DNA of 64,000 nucleotides from Aurantiacibacter xanthus (GTDB taxonomy: Bacteria; Pseudomonadota; Alphaproteobacteria; Sphingomonadales; Sphingomonadaceae), in assembly GCF_003584015.1 (NCBI RefSeq), contig NZ_QXFM01000066.1:62001-126000 (forward strand), written 5' to 3'. A model generated the notes under the pieces. The model saw nothing but the letters and a program-made list of their open reading frames with translations, searched no databases and was not told where the DNA came from. Both the position numbers and the translations under genes were made by a program. Below are positions 54,698-63,764 of this stretch, piece by piece (position 1 is the stretch's first letter; each line of letters starts with the position of its first letter).

Positions 54698-55348
54698 TCA
54701 GAAGCGGTAGCCAACGCCCACCAGCACCTGATGGCGGTCGAAGTCCGTATCGAAGCGTTCGGTGGTGGCACCGTTGGCAAATTCGAACTTACCCTCGTCG
54801 TAGTTCGCATAGCGATACTCGAGCTTGCCGTAGAAGTTCGGGCCGAAGGCGCGCTCGACACCGGCACCAACGCGCCAGCCATCGAGGTGGGTTTTGAGAT
54901 CGACATCGGTGGTGTTGTCGCTGACCAGCACGTTCGCACGGGCGTTCGTATAGCCGACCTTGGCATAGAGCAACGTGCTCGGCGTCACGGGCACACCCGC
55001 ACGCAAGCCGACGTAGATCTCACGCCCCATGTCGGTCTTCGCCACGTCGAAAGTGGTGGCATCGCTGATAGCGTAGCTGGTCTTGGCGTCGGTTTCGAGC
55101 CATTCGCCCTCGACACCCAGCACCACGCCGCCAAGGGCGAGATCGTAGCCAATGCCGACACCGTAGGCGAGACCGTCGATCGACCGGTCGAAATCTGCAT
55201 CGGGTTCCGAGCCCGAACGGGTGTTGTCGTAACCGACGATCCCTTCGATCCGCGGGCCGGTGAAAGTGGAATTGTCCTGCGCCATGACAGGGGTCGCGAG
55301 CGCAACACTCGAGAATCCTGCGATAATAAGGGCGCGTTGGATATTCAT
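54698..55348 (-). CDS. Outer membrane beta-barrel (porin-like) protein, copy 2
   Basis: A 216-residue paralogue of copy 1, collinear over its whole length: signal peptide MNIQRALIIAGFSSVALATP, then PRIEGIVGYDNTRSG, VGIGYDLALGGVVLGVEGEW and the terminal VLVGVGYRF. Loops differ in sequence and by a few residues, while strands are conserved, as expected for surface-exposed variation. Leader and terminator are also similar to copy 1, indicating duplication of the whole transcription unit. Confidence 0.88.
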   Translation of the reverse strand: MNIQRALIIAGFSSVALATPVMAQDNSTFTGPRIEGIVGYDNTRSGSEPDADFDRSIDGLAYGVGIGYDLALGGVVLGVEGEWLETDAKTSYAISDATTFDVAKTDMGREIYVGLRAGVPVTPSTLLYAKVGYTNARANVLVSDNTTDVDLKTHLDGWRVGAGVERAFGPNFYGKLEYRYANYDEGKFEFANGATTERFDTDFDRHQVLVGVGYRF

Positions 55349-55523
55349 ATTATTACTCCATTTCGTAATCATGCTATAAAAATATGTGCATGAGTTGCCG
55401 AAATGGTCGGCAGCACCTGTCCGTTATATTAACGAAACAATGTCGGCAAACATCGTTGCACAATGGCAACACCAAGCATCCTCCTTTCCAACCTGCCCCC
55501 GTGCCACTATATGGCGAGGCCTC

Positions 55524-56792
55524 ATGTCCAACACCGATCTCATGCCGATTGCAGGCGCAATCGATCCCGTTCCCGTTGCGCGCGACATCACGCCGCGCGA
55601 CGATGGCCGCGTCGACCTTATCGGCCTGCCGAAAAAGCGCATCGCCGAGCTGTTTGCCGAGGCGGGCCTCGATGCAAAGCAGGCCAAGCTGCGCGCCAAG
55701 CAGGTGTTCCACTGGCTTTACCATCGCGGCGTGACCGAGTTCGAGGCGATGACCGACATCGCCAAGACCATGCGCCCCTGGCTTACCGAGCGGTTCGTGA
55801 TCGGCCGCCCCAACGTGGTCGAGGCGCAGGTCAGTTCCGACGGCACCCGCAAATGGCTGCTGCAAACCGACGACGGCCACGAGTTCGAGATGGTCTTCAT
55901 CCCCGATGCCGACCGGGGCACCCTGTGCGTTTCCTCGCAGGTGGGCTGCACGCTCAACTGCCGGTTCTGCCACACCGGCACCATGCGGCTGGTGCGCAAC
56001 CTGACGCCGGGCGAGATCGTCGGCCAGGTGATGCTCGCGCGCGATGCGCTGGGCGAATGGCCGAAGGGCGCGAACGATACGCGTGTCGGCACGATGGCTG
56101 GGCTCGACGAGGACGAGACCGAGGCCGAATATACCGCCGACGGACGCCTGCTCACCAACATCGTGATGATGGGCATGGGCGAGCCGCTCTACAATTTCGA
56201 CCATGTGAAGCAGGCGCTCACGCTGGTGATGGACGGCGACGGGCTGGCGCTCTCCAAGCGGCGGATCACGCTCTCGACCAGCGGCGTGGTGCCGATGATG
56301 GCGCGCTGCGGCGAGGAGATCGGGGTCAACCTCGCGGTCTCGCTCCACGCGGTGACCAAGGACGTGCGCGACGAGATCGTACCGATCAACAAGAAGTACG
56401 GCATCGAGGAACTGCTGCAGGCCTGCGCCGACTATCCCGGCGCCTCGAATGCGCGGCGCATCACGTTTGAATATGTGATGCTGAAGGACAAGAACGACAG
56501 CGACGAGGATGCGCGCAAGCTGGTGCGGTTGCTGAAGGCCTACAAGCTGCCGGCCAAGGTCAATCTGATCCCGTTCAATCCATGGCCCGGCGCGGTTTAT
56601 GATTGTTCGACGCCTGAGCGGATCCGGTCGTTCTCGAACATCGTGTTCGAAGGCGGGATTTCGGCCCCGGTGCGCACCCCGCGCGGACGCGACATCGATG
56701 CCGCCTGCGGCCAGCTCAAGACCGCCGCGCAGAAGAAGAGCCGCGCCGAACGCGACCGCGAAGCCGCGAGCGAGGCAGCCAACGAGGCATGA
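55524..56792 (+). CDS. rlmN: Dual-specificity 23S rRNA/tRNA adenine methyltransferase RlmN
   Basis: A 422-residue radical-SAM enzyme that methylates C2 of A2503 in 23S rRNA and A37 of some tRNAs. The [4Fe-4S] ligands Cys142, Cys146 and Cys149 are in [15 protein letters not shown]. An N-terminal accessory domain precedes them ([20 protein letters not shown]), and the strand [10 protein letters not shown] follows. The late resolving Cys lies in [14 protein letters not shown]. The start MSNTDLM at 55524 is chosen over an upstream frame extension. Overlaps the next gene by 4 bases. Confidence 0.95.
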   Translation: MSNTDLMPIAGAIDPVPVARDITPRDDGRVDLIGLPKKRIAELFAEAGLDAKQAKLRAKQVFHWLYHRGVTEFEAMTDIAKTMRPWLTERFVIGRPNVVEAQVSSDGTRKWLLQTDDGHEFEMVFIPDADRGTLCVSSQVGCTLNCRFCHTGTMRLVRNLTPGEIVGQVMLARDALGEWPKGANDTRVGTMAGLDEDETEAEYTADGRLLTNIVMMGMGEPLYNFDHVKQALTLVMDGDGLALSKRRITLSTSGVVPMMARCGEEIGVNLAVSLHAVTKDVRDEIVPINKKYGIEELLQACADYPGASNARRITFEYVMLKDKNDSDEDARKLVRLLKAYKLPAKVNLIPFNPWPGAVYDCSTPERIRSFSNIVFEGGISAPVRTPRGRDIDAACGQLKTAAQKKSRAERDREAASEAANEA

Positions 56793-57391
56793 GCGTGCGG
56801 GCGGAGATCGATCCCGCCACGCAAGCCTTCTACCAGAGCCGTGCGCGCGAGTGGTCCGAGGCCTTTCCCTACGACTACTCGCGCTTTCTCGACGACTTCC
56901 TTGCGCCCGGTGCGCTGGTGCTCGAACTGGGCTGCGGCGACGGGCGCGATGGCGCACGGATGGAAGCGCTCGGCTTTCGTGTCGATGCCACCGACGGCAC
57001 TCCGGCGATGGCTGCGCTGGCACAGGAAAAGCTCGGCCGCCCTGCCCGCGTGATGCAATTCGGCGAGCTGGAGGCGGTGAGCGAATACGACGCGGTCTAT
57101 GCCCATGCCTCGCTGCACCATCAGCCGTTTGCCGGACTTGCCGATGCGCTGGCACGGATCGAGCGGGCACTCAAACCCGGTGGCCTGTTTTTCGCGAACT
57201 ACAAGCTGGGCGACGGCGAGCACCGCGATGCGCTCGGGCGGCTGTACAACTTCCCGCCACGCGCCGACCTTATGGCGCTCTATGAGCCGCGCGACTGGGA
57301 CATTGTCGAAGCGGTCGACTACGAAGACAGCGGGATGGACAAGGTCATGCGCCCATGGATCGCGCTGACCGTGCAAAGGAACGGGCAATGA
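56789..57391 (+). CDS. Class I SAM-dependent methyltransferase
   Basis: A 200-residue Rossmann methyltransferase. Motif I is [16 protein letters not shown], followed by [14 protein letters not shown] and [12 protein letters not shown], then a post-motif [20 protein letters not shown] typical of small-molecule methyltransferases of the Tam/UbiE group. The substrate is unknown. It is sandwiched between rlmN and the MOSC gene with 4-base overlaps on both sides. Confidence 0.88.
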   Translation: MSVRAEIDPATQAFYQSRAREWSEAFPYDYSRFLDDFLAPGALVLELGCGDGRDGARMEALGFRVDATDGTPAMAALAQEKLGRPARVMQFGELEAVSEYDAVYAHASLHHQPFAGLADALARIERALKPGGLFFANYKLGDGEHRDALGRLYNFPPRADLMALYEPRDWDIVEAVDYEDSGMDKVMRPWIALTVQRNGQ

Positions 57392-58035
57392 CATGGCAGG
57401 TCGAGGCGCTCTGCGCTGGCCGCAAGCAGAGCTTTCGCGGCGATAGCCTGAGCGCCATTGCCAAGCTGGCGCTCGATGGGCCGGTGGCAATCACGAAGCT
57501 CGGCCTTGCCGGGGATGAACAGGCTGACCCGGTCCATCACGGCGGACCGGACATGGCCGTTCACCTTTATCCGCTCGACCACCACGCGTTCTGGCGCGAG
57601 CAGATCGGCGACCATGAGCTGCTGGGCAATCCGGGCGCTTTCGGCTCCAACCTGGCAGTGCACGGGATCAGCGAAGGCGATGTCCTGCTCGGCAGCCGCT
57701 ACCGGCTGGGCAGCGCGCTGATCGAGGCCTGCCAGCCACGCCAGCCCTGCTGGAAGATCGAACACCGGTTCGGCACCAAGGGCATGGTTGCCAGCATCCT
57801 CGCCAGCGGGCGCTGCGGCTGGTTCTGCCGCGTGATCGACGAAGGCACCGCGCAGGCGGGCGACACACTCTCACTGGAAGAGGAAGGTCTGCCCGGCTGG
57901 ACCATGGCGCGCCTGTTCGAAGCGCTGTGGGGAACCAGCGAGCCGACCGACCCCGCGCTCCTGCGCGCAATAGCCGACCTCCCCCCGCTGGCGGACAAAT
58001 TGCGCGGCAAGATCATGGCGCGGCTGGACGCCTAG
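57388..58035 (+). CDS. MOSC domain-containing protein (YiiM-like)
   Basis: A 215-residue MOSC protein, a fold used for sulfur transfer and molybdenum-cofactor-dependent reduction. ITKLGLAGDEQADPVHHGGP and the conserved Cys in ACQPRQPCWKIEHRFG match YiiM, which reduces N-hydroxylated compounds such as 6-N-hydroxylaminopurine. An extra C-terminal helical part is present. It is the last gene of the rlmN operon and is translationally coupled. Confidence 0.88.
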   Translation: MTWQVEALCAGRKQSFRGDSLSAIAKLALDGPVAITKLGLAGDEQADPVHHGGPDMAVHLYPLDHHAFWREQIGDHELLGNPGAFGSNLAVHGISEGDVLLGSRYRLGSALIEACQPRQPCWKIEHRFGTKGMVASILASGRCGWFCRVIDEGTAQAGDTLSLEEEGLPGWTMARLFEALWGTSEPTDPALLRAIADLPPLADKLRGKIMARLDA

Positions 58036-58090
58036 CACCGATCCTGTAAGATCGTTGGCAATCTAACTATTGCCAGGAGAGAGGCAGCCC

Positions 58091-59293
58091 ATGCTTGAAA
58101 CCGCCCTCGTCAGCTGTGACGACCATCTCGACCTTAATATGCTGCCCGCCAATGTGCTGGCCGACCGGATGTCGGCCAAGTGGGGTGAACGCGCGCCGCG
58201 CGTCGACATTCCTGATGATGGCCCCGCCAGTTGGATCGCGGACGGCAACCGCTGGGGCTTCTGGGCCGGCAAGAAAGTGGAGCAGAAAGGCCCTAAGCCG
58301 CTGCTGACCGCCTTCGATCGCGGCGGAGTGGAAGACCTGACGGAACTGCGCGCCGGGCACCCCAAGCTGCGCCTTGCCGATATGGACCGCGATCAGGTCT
58401 GGGCGCACGTCGTCTATGGCCCGGTGACCTCGATCAAATCGGAAGACCCGGAGTTCACCGCCGAAGCCTATGCCGCCTACAACGACTGGCTTTATGAGGA
58501 CTATTGCGCCGAAGCGCCCGACCGGCTGATCGGGGTCGCCATGCTGCCGCCGCAGCCCGAAATGGCCCATGCCGAGCTGGAACGGCTGGCGAAGAAGGGC
58601 GGCTGCCGTCAGGCCAATCTCCAGATCGCCGTGTGCGAACCGCGCCTTGAGGACAAGCGGTGGGAGCCGGTGTTCCGCCTGCTTGAGGAAAGCGGGATCG
58701 TGCTGTCGTTCCACGTCACCGTGTTCCCCAAGGCGGGCGACGCCTTCGACAAGTACAAGGGCTCGCCGGGCGCGACCTTCCTCCACGCCAAGATGTTCAT
58801 CGAGCAGTTCCTCGACCCCTTCGTCGACCTGTTCGCCTGGGGCCTGCTCGAACGGCATCCGGGCGTGAAGCTGGTCATCGCCGAATGCGGCGCGGGCTGG
58901 GTGCCGTGGGTGGTGGAAGAGCTGGACTATCGCCACCACCGCCTGTGGGAATGCGCCGATTACTGGGCCGACAAGGGCGGCGTGCCGCACGAGATGAAGC
59001 CATCGGAGATCTTCAAGCGGCAGATTTACGGCACCTTCCAGCAAAGCCCCACCACGATGGCACTGACCGACTTCTGGGGCCCGGACAACCTGCTGTGGGC
59101 CAGCGACTATCCCCATCCCGACAGCATCTGGCCCAATTCGGTGCCGACCATCAATCGCACCATGGGGCATATGGACCCGGCGCAGGTCGCCCGGATCGTG
59201 GGCGGAAATGCGGCTAAGCTCTATGGGCTCGATCTGAGCAAGGCCACGGTGCGCGCCCGGCTCGATGTGGGGAATGATCGCGCGGCGGCGTGA
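58091..59293 (+). CDS. Amidohydrolase family protein (amidohydro-2 / ACMSD-like)
   Basis: A 400-residue TIM-barrel metal hydrolase or decarboxylase. CDDHLD near the N-terminus supplies an Asp/His-type metal site, SFHVTVFP the central His, and WASDYPHPDSIWP the late Asp. The pattern resembles amidohydro-2 proteins related to aminocarboxymuconate-semialdehyde decarboxylase that degrade aromatic or cyclic compounds. The substrate is unknown. The ATG at 58091 follows an AGGAGAGAGG purine run. Confidence 0.87.
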   Translation: MLETALVSCDDHLDLNMLPANVLADRMSAKWGERAPRVDIPDDGPASWIADGNRWGFWAGKKVEQKGPKPLLTAFDRGGVEDLTELRAGHPKLRLADMDRDQVWAHVVYGPVTSIKSEDPEFTAEAYAAYNDWLYEDYCAEAPDRLIGVAMLPPQPEMAHAELERLAKKGGCRQANLQIAVCEPRLEDKRWEPVFRLLEESGIVLSFHVTVFPKAGDAFDKYKGSPGATFLHAKMFIEQFLDPFVDLFAWGLLERHPGVKLVIAECGAGWVPWVVEELDYRHHRLWECADYWADKGGVPHEMKPSEIFKRQIYGTFQQSPTTMALTDFWGPDNLLWASDYPHPDSIWPNSVPTINRTMGHMDPAQVARIVGGNAAKLYGLDLSKATVRARLDVGNDRAAA

Positions 59294-59440
59294 GGCGATT
59301 TCCGGCTCGGTTTGTCGCAGGAGGAAAACGGCTCGACCCTGAATTCGTATCCCAACAATTCGTTCATCTCCCGTTGGGGAACTGTGAACGAGATTGATCG
59401 TCATTCCGGCACAACGCTGGACCGATGAAAGGATCGAGCC

Positions 59441-59884
59441 ATGAAAAAGAAGTTTCTCGCCCCCCTCGCCGCCATGGCTACGGCAGCTGCGGCTCTGACC
59501 ATCCCGGCTGCCCCCGCTGCGGCAGACCCGCCGCGCTGGGCACCGGCGCACGGCTATGATCGCAACCACGATCGCTATGACGTGCGCTACGATCGCCGCG
59601 ACGACCGCCGCTATCGTAACGACCGCGTTTATGACAGCCGCGGCCGCTATATCGAGCCGCGCCGCGTAAGCCGCGACGACCGTGTGTGGCAGGGCCGCGA
59701 TGGCCGCTACTACTGCGAGCGCAGCAACGGCACCACCGGGCTGATCATCGGTGCCGCCGGTGGCGCGTTGGTTGGCCGCACCATCGACACGCAGGGTGAC
59801 CGCACGCTCGGCACCGTGGTCGGCGGCGTGCTGGGTGGCCTGCTGGGCCGCGAGATCGACCGTGGCGGTGCCCGCTGCCGCTAA
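59441..59884 (+). CDS. Glycine-zipper 2TM domain exported protein
   Basis: A 147-residue envelope protein. The signal peptide MKKKFLAPLAAMATAAAALT is followed by an Arg/Asp/Tyr-rich segment (NHDRYDVRYDRRDDRRYRND). After it comes a glycine-zipper pair (GLIIGAAGGALVGRTID, GTVVGGVLGGLLGREID) that can form membrane-associated oligomers. It is related to the RcnB/SlyB-like small stress-associated envelope proteins; the exact role is unknown. It is monocistronic, with a strong terminator behind it. Confidence 0.87.
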   Translation: MKKKFLAPLAAMATAAAALTIPAAPAAADPPRWAPAHGYDRNHDRYDVRYDRRDDRRYRNDRVYDSRGRYIEPRRVSRDDRVWQGRDGRYYCERSNGTTGLIIGAAGGALVGRTIDTQGDRTLGTVVGGVLGGLLGREIDRGGARCR

Positions 59885-59908
59885 AAGACCTATCGAAGTC
59901 CCCAAGGA

Positions 59909-59941
59909 GGGCGCCGCATCGCAAGGTGCGGCGCCCTTTTT
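59909..59941 (+). terminator. Rho-independent terminator
   Basis: GGGCGCCGCA (59909-59918) / TGCGGCGCCC (59927-59936) with an 8-base loop, followed by TTTTT. It closes the glycine-zipper gene and leaves only 10 bases before the inverted repeat of the next gene. Confidence 0.88.
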
Positions 59942-59951
59942 GTTGCGGCAA

Positions 59952-59968
59952 GTATCCTTTTGGGATAC
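59952..59968. promoter_or_regulatory. Inverted repeat directly upstream of the HTH-NadE gene; candidate operator
   Basis: GTATCC-TTTTG-GGATAC, a perfect 6-bp inverted repeat with a 5-base centre, ends 10 bases before the ATG at 59979. This is the size and place expected for an operator of a small XRE-type DNA-binding domain. Autoregulation by the gene product is inference. Confidence 0.5.
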
Positions 59969-59978
59969 GTGAATAACC

Positions 59979-62270
59979 ATGCACCGCGCAGGTCAGAAAA
60001 TCCGCACCTTCCGCGAGGCGCACGATCCGCCGCTGAGCGCGGGTGAATTCGGCGCGCGCTATGGTGAGCCGTGGGCCAGCCGCACGGTCTATGGCTGGGA
60101 AGCGCAGGGCAAGATCCCCCGTGCCGCCACGCAGAAACGCCTTGCCGAACTGGGCATCTGCCAGCCATCCGATTTCCTCGATCCCGCCCTCACCCCAACC
60201 GAGCAGGCCCCGATGAGCGACACCCACCCCTTCTACGACATGCACACCCACGGCTTCGTGCGTGTCGCCACCAGCACACCCTCGGTGCACACCGCCGATG
60301 TCGCGTTCAACCGCGCGGGCATTCTCGACGAGGCCCACCGCGCGCACGAGGCCCATGTCGACCTGCTGCTCTATCCCGAACTCAGCCTGTCGTCCTATGC
60401 GCTCGACGATCTGGTGATGCAGGAGGCGCTGCTCGAAGCCGTCGAGCACGAGATCGAGACCATCCGTGCGGCGAGCGAGACGCTGAGCCCGGTGCTGGTG
60501 ATCGGCGCCCCGCTACGCCGCAATGGCCGGATTTACAACTGCGCCGTGGTGATCGCCCATGGCGAGGTGCTCGGTGCGGTGCCGAAAAGCTATCTGCCGA
60601 ACTACCGCGAGTTCTACGAAAAGCGGTGGTTCGCCCATGGGCGCGAGTGCCGCGACCTGTGGATCGCCATCAACGGCGCGGAAGTCCCGTTCGGGGTCGA
60701 TCTGCTGTTTGCCGCGCAGGATCTGCCCGGCTTCACCTTCGGGATCGAGATCTGCGAAGACTTCTGGGCGCCGATGCCCTCGGGCAGCCGCACGGCACTG
60801 GCGGGGGCCACGATCCTGCTCAACCTCTCGGCCTCGCCCGTCACCATCGGCCGCGCCGACGAGCGCAAGGCGCTGTGCCATGTCAGCTCGACGCGGCTGA
60901 TCTGCGCCTATGCCTACTCCGCCGCAGGCCACGGTGAGAGCACCACCGACCTCGCCTGGGACGGACAGGGCATGATCTACGAGCTGGGCGACCTGCTCGC
61001 CGAAAGCGCCCGCTTCGATCTGCAGCCCGAGTTGTCCATCGCCGACATCGACACCCGCCGCATTGTCGCCGAACGCAGCCGTAACGCCACCTTCAACGAC
61101 TGCGCCGAGGCCGAGGGCCACCCCGAAGACAGCTTCCGCACCGTCGCCTTCGACCATGCGCCTGCTGCTGGCGACATCGGCCTGATCCGCCCGGTCCGCC
61201 GCTTCCCCTTCGTGCCCGACCGCCAGCACCGCCTCGACGAGGACTGTTACGAGGCCTTCAACATTCAGGTCGACGCCCTGATGCGCCGGTTCCAGTCGAC
61301 CCATGCCAAATGCATGGTGATCGGCATTTCGGGCGGGCTCGATTCGACGCACGCGCTGATCGTGGCGGCCAAGGCCTGCGACCGGCTCGGCCTGCCGCGC
61401 ACCACCATTCGCGGCTATACCATGCCCGGTTTCGGCACCTCCGAAGGCACGAAGAGCAACGCCTGGAAGCTGATGCGTGCGCTCGGCATCGCAGCCGAAG
61501 AGATCGACATCCGTCCCGCCGCCGAACTGATGCTGAAGGACATCGACCACCCCTATGCCGGCGGCGAGCCGGTCTACGACGTGACCTTCGAGAACGTGCA
61601 GGCGGGCCTGCGCACCGACTATCTGTTCCGCATCGCCGGGCACCATGGCGGCTTCGTGATCGGCACCGGCGACCTCAGCGAACTGGCGCTGGGCTGGTGT
61701 ACCTATGGCGTGGGCGACCAGATGAGCCACTATGCGGTGAACGCAGGCGTGCCCAAGACGCTGATCCAGTATCTGATCCACTGGGCCACCGGAACCGAGC
61801 AGTTCGATCCCGAGACCGACGCGGTGCTCGAAGCGATCCTCGCCACCGAGATCAGCCCCGAGCTGGTCCCGGCGGGCGAAGATCAGCTGATCCAGAGCAC
61901 CGAGGCCATGGTCGGCCCCTACGAACTGAACGACTTCTTCCTCCACCATGTGGTGCGCTACGGCCAGAAGCCGAGCCATGTCGCCTTCCTCGCCTGGCAC
62001 GCCTGGCGCGACCGCTCGCGCGGGTTGTGGCCGCACGCTTTCCCCGAGGCCAAGAAGAACGCCTATGATCTGGCGACCATCACTGCATGGCTCGACAAGT
62101 TTCTCGCCCGGTTCTTCGGCTTCAGCCAGTTCAAGCGCAGCGCCATTCCCAACGGCCCGAAGGTGAGCGCAGGCGGCGCGCTCAGCCCGCGCGGCGACTG
62201 GCGCGCACCGAGCGATGCCGTGGCCGATCTGTGGAAGGCCGAGCTTAAGGCGAACGTGCCGGAGGGGTAG
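59979..62270 (+). CDS. nadE: NAD+ synthetase (glutamine-hydrolysing) with in-frame N-terminal XRE-like HTH
   Basis: A 763-residue frame. Residues 1-60 look like an XRE helix-turn-helix (LSAGEFGARYG, SRTVYGWEAQGKIPRAATQK), and a Pro-rich linker follows. From Met79 (base 60213) it is a standard NadE: a glutaminase domain with LYPELSLSSYA (Glu), PKSYLPNY (Lys) and IEICEDFW (Cys), then the NAD synthase domain with the ATP-pyrophosphatase loop SGGLDS starting at residue 451 (ISGGLDSTHALI). It makes NAD from deamido-NAD, using glutamine. No stop codon separates the HTH from NadE. Either the protein is a fusion, or translation also starts at 60213, where GAGCAGG gives a weak ribosome site. Confidence 0.88.
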   Translation: MHRAGQKIRTFREAHDPPLSAGEFGARYGEPWASRTVYGWEAQGKIPRAATQKRLAELGICQPSDFLDPALTPTEQAPMSDTHPFYDMHTHGFVRVATSTPSVHTADVAFNRAGILDEAHRAHEAHVDLLLYPELSLSSYALDDLVMQEALLEAVEHEIETIRAASETLSPVLVIGAPLRRNGRIYNCAVVIAHGEVLGAVPKSYLPNYREFYEKRWFAHGRECRDLWIAINGAEVPFGVDLLFAAQDLPGFTFGIEICEDFWAPMPSGSRTALAGATILLNLSASPVTIGRADERKALCHVSSTRLICAYAYSAAGHGESTTDLAWDGQGMIYELGDLLAESARFDLQPELSIADIDTRRIVAERSRNATFNDCAEAEGHPEDSFRTVAFDHAPAAGDIGLIRPVRRFPFVPDRQHRLDEDCYEAFNIQVDALMRRFQSTHAKCMVIGISGGLDSTHALIVAAKACDRLGLPRTTIRGYTMPGFGTSEGTKSNAWKLMRALGIAAEEIDIRPAAELMLKDIDHPYAGGEPVYDVTFENVQAGLRTDYLFRIAGHHGGFVIGTGDLSELALGWCTYGVGDQMSHYAVNAGVPKTLIQYLIHWATGTEQFDPETDAVLEAILATEISPELVPAGEDQLIQSTEAMVGPYELNDFFLHHVVRYGQKPSHVAFLAWHAWRDRSRGLWPHAFPEAKKNAYDLATITAWLDKFLARFFGFSQFKRSAIPNGPKVSAGGALSPRGDWRAPSDAVADLWKAELKANVPEG

Positions 62271-62304
62271 GCTGCGTTGACTCTGCCCGGCTGGCGCCGC
62301 GCGC

Positions 62305-63570
62305 TTAGCCTTCGGCAGGCGTCACCTTGATAATCGCCCCATCGGTCATGTCGGTCAGCAGATAAAGCGCGCCGTCCGGCCCCACGCGCACGTCGCGCCA
62401 GCGCTGGCCCAGATCCTTGAGCAGGATTTCTGGCTGGTTCAACGGCATCCCCTGCGTATCGGTGTCGTAGCGCAACAGGCCCTCGGTGAAGGTGGCCAGC
62501 AGCAGGTCGCCCTGCCAGCCGGGGAAGGTCTCGCCTGCATAGAAAGCGATGTTGCCGGGGTTGAGGCTGGGCGGGCCCCAGGCCAGCACCGGGTCGATCT
62601 TGCCCGGCACCTTGCTCACCGCCTCGGCAGGCTCGCCATTGTAGTGAAACCCTTGGGTAACGCTCATCCAGCCATAGTCGCCGCCGCGCATGATCCGGTT
62701 CAGTTCATCGCCGCCGCGCGGGCCGAATTCGGTTTCCCACAGGTCGCCGGTGAAGGGATTGACGGTGAGCCCGAGCGGGTTGCGATGGCCGGTCGACCAC
62801 ACCTCGGGCCGCGCGCCCTCGCGCCCGACCCATGGATTGTCGGCGGGCGCCGAGCCATCGGCATTGAGGCGCAGGATCTTGCCGAAGTGGTTGTCCTGCG
62901 CGGCGACCATCTCGCCATAGTTGCGGTCGCCGCTGGTCACGAACAGGTGCCCCTCGCCGTCGAACAGCAGGCGCCCGCCGAAGCTGCCGAAGGCCGGGCC
63001 TTGCCCGCAGCATCGTTCGGGCTGGGTCTGCGCGCCGTACCAGGGCGCGGCGAGGAAGATGTCCTCGACCTCGCGCAAGGCGTGCCCGCCGTCCCACACC
63101 GCACGCGCCACGGCCAGCGCCTGCTCGTCCGCGCCCGAGGGGTTGGGCTTGGAATAGGCCAGATATATCCGGTGATTGCGCGCGAAATCGGGATCGAGCA
63201 CCACGTCGTTCAGCCCGGCGATGCCGGCGGCGTATATATCGGGCAGGCCGCCGATCGGCTCGGGGTCGAGCGTGCCGTCCCCCGCCACGATGCGCAACCG
63301 CCCCGGTCGCTCGGTCACCAGCATGCCGCCGCCCGGCAGGAAGGCCATGCCCCACGGGTTGACCAGCCCGCGCGTCAGCACCTCGACATGGATCGGACCC
63401 GTGGCGCTGTTGAAGTCCCACGGCCCATCGCCCAGAGTCGTGCCCATGAAGGGCGCCGGGGCAGGCGTGGGAGCAGGCTTCGACGTCGCCGTCGGCGCAT
63501 CCTGAGCGACTGTCTGGCAAGCGCCAAAGGCCAGCGCCAACGCGCTCGCCACGGTTACGATCCGGATCAT
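62305..63570 (-). CDS. PQQ-dependent sugar dehydrogenase (YliI-like), exported
   Basis: A 421-residue exported soluble quinoprotein of the aldose sugar dehydrogenase family with a six-bladed propeller. N-terminal motifs are NPWGMAFLPGGGMLVTERPG, later VTSGDRNYGEMVAAQDNHFG and EVWSTGHRNPLGL (His and Arg near PQQ). The start at 63570 (MIRIVTVASALALAFGACQT) gives a signal sequence with a Cys after Gly-Ala. That could be an atypical lipobox; otherwise cleavage is near AQDA. A Pro/Ala linker follows. It oxidises sugars in the periplasm or at the outer membrane. Confidence 0.88.
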   Translation of the reverse strand: MIRIVTVASALALAFGACQTVAQDAPTATSKPAPTPAPAPFMGTTLGDGPWDFNSATGPIHVEVLTRGLVNPWGMAFLPGGGMLVTERPGRLRIVAGDGTLDPEPIGGLPDIYAAGIAGLNDVVLDPDFARNHRIYLAYSKPNPSGADEQALAVARAVWDGGHALREVEDIFLAAPWYGAQTQPERCCGQGPAFGSFGGRLLFDGEGHLFVTSGDRNYGEMVAAQDNHFGKILRLNADGSAPADNPWVGREGARPEVWSTGHRNPLGLTVNPFTGDLWETEFGPRGGDELNRIMRGGDYGWMSVTQGFHYNGEPAEAVSKVPGKIDPVLAWGPPSLNPGNIAFYAGETFPGWQGDLLLATFTEGLLRYDTDTQGMPLNQPEILLKDLGQRWRDVRVGPDGALYLLTDMTDGAIIKVTPAEG

Positions 63571-63764
63571 TATTACAACTTCCTCCCCTCGCGGCGACCT
63601 CCACAAGGCCACCCCAAATTGACTTTATCCCGAATAGAAAGCCTCTGTTGCGCGAAGGTGCAAGACTCTTTTGCGAAGCTGGCCTTTGCAAGGCGAGCGC
63701 GAGCGTGCAAACTTGCCCCGATGCTGCACCGCAACCTTCCCCTCCCGCGCCGGGTCGCCCGATA

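Noticed and set aside
58067-59980. 637-codon minus-strand frame opposite the amidohydrolase and glycine-zipper genes
   Set aside because: Antisense to two supported genes, crossing an intergenic region and a terminator.
60513-62036. 507-codon minus-strand frame opposite nadE
   Set aside because: Shadow of NadE; no domain.
63721-63764. 14-codon frame before the terminal short-chain dehydrogenase (MLHRNLPLPRRVAR)
   Set aside because: Too short to support; a leader peptide role has no further evidence.
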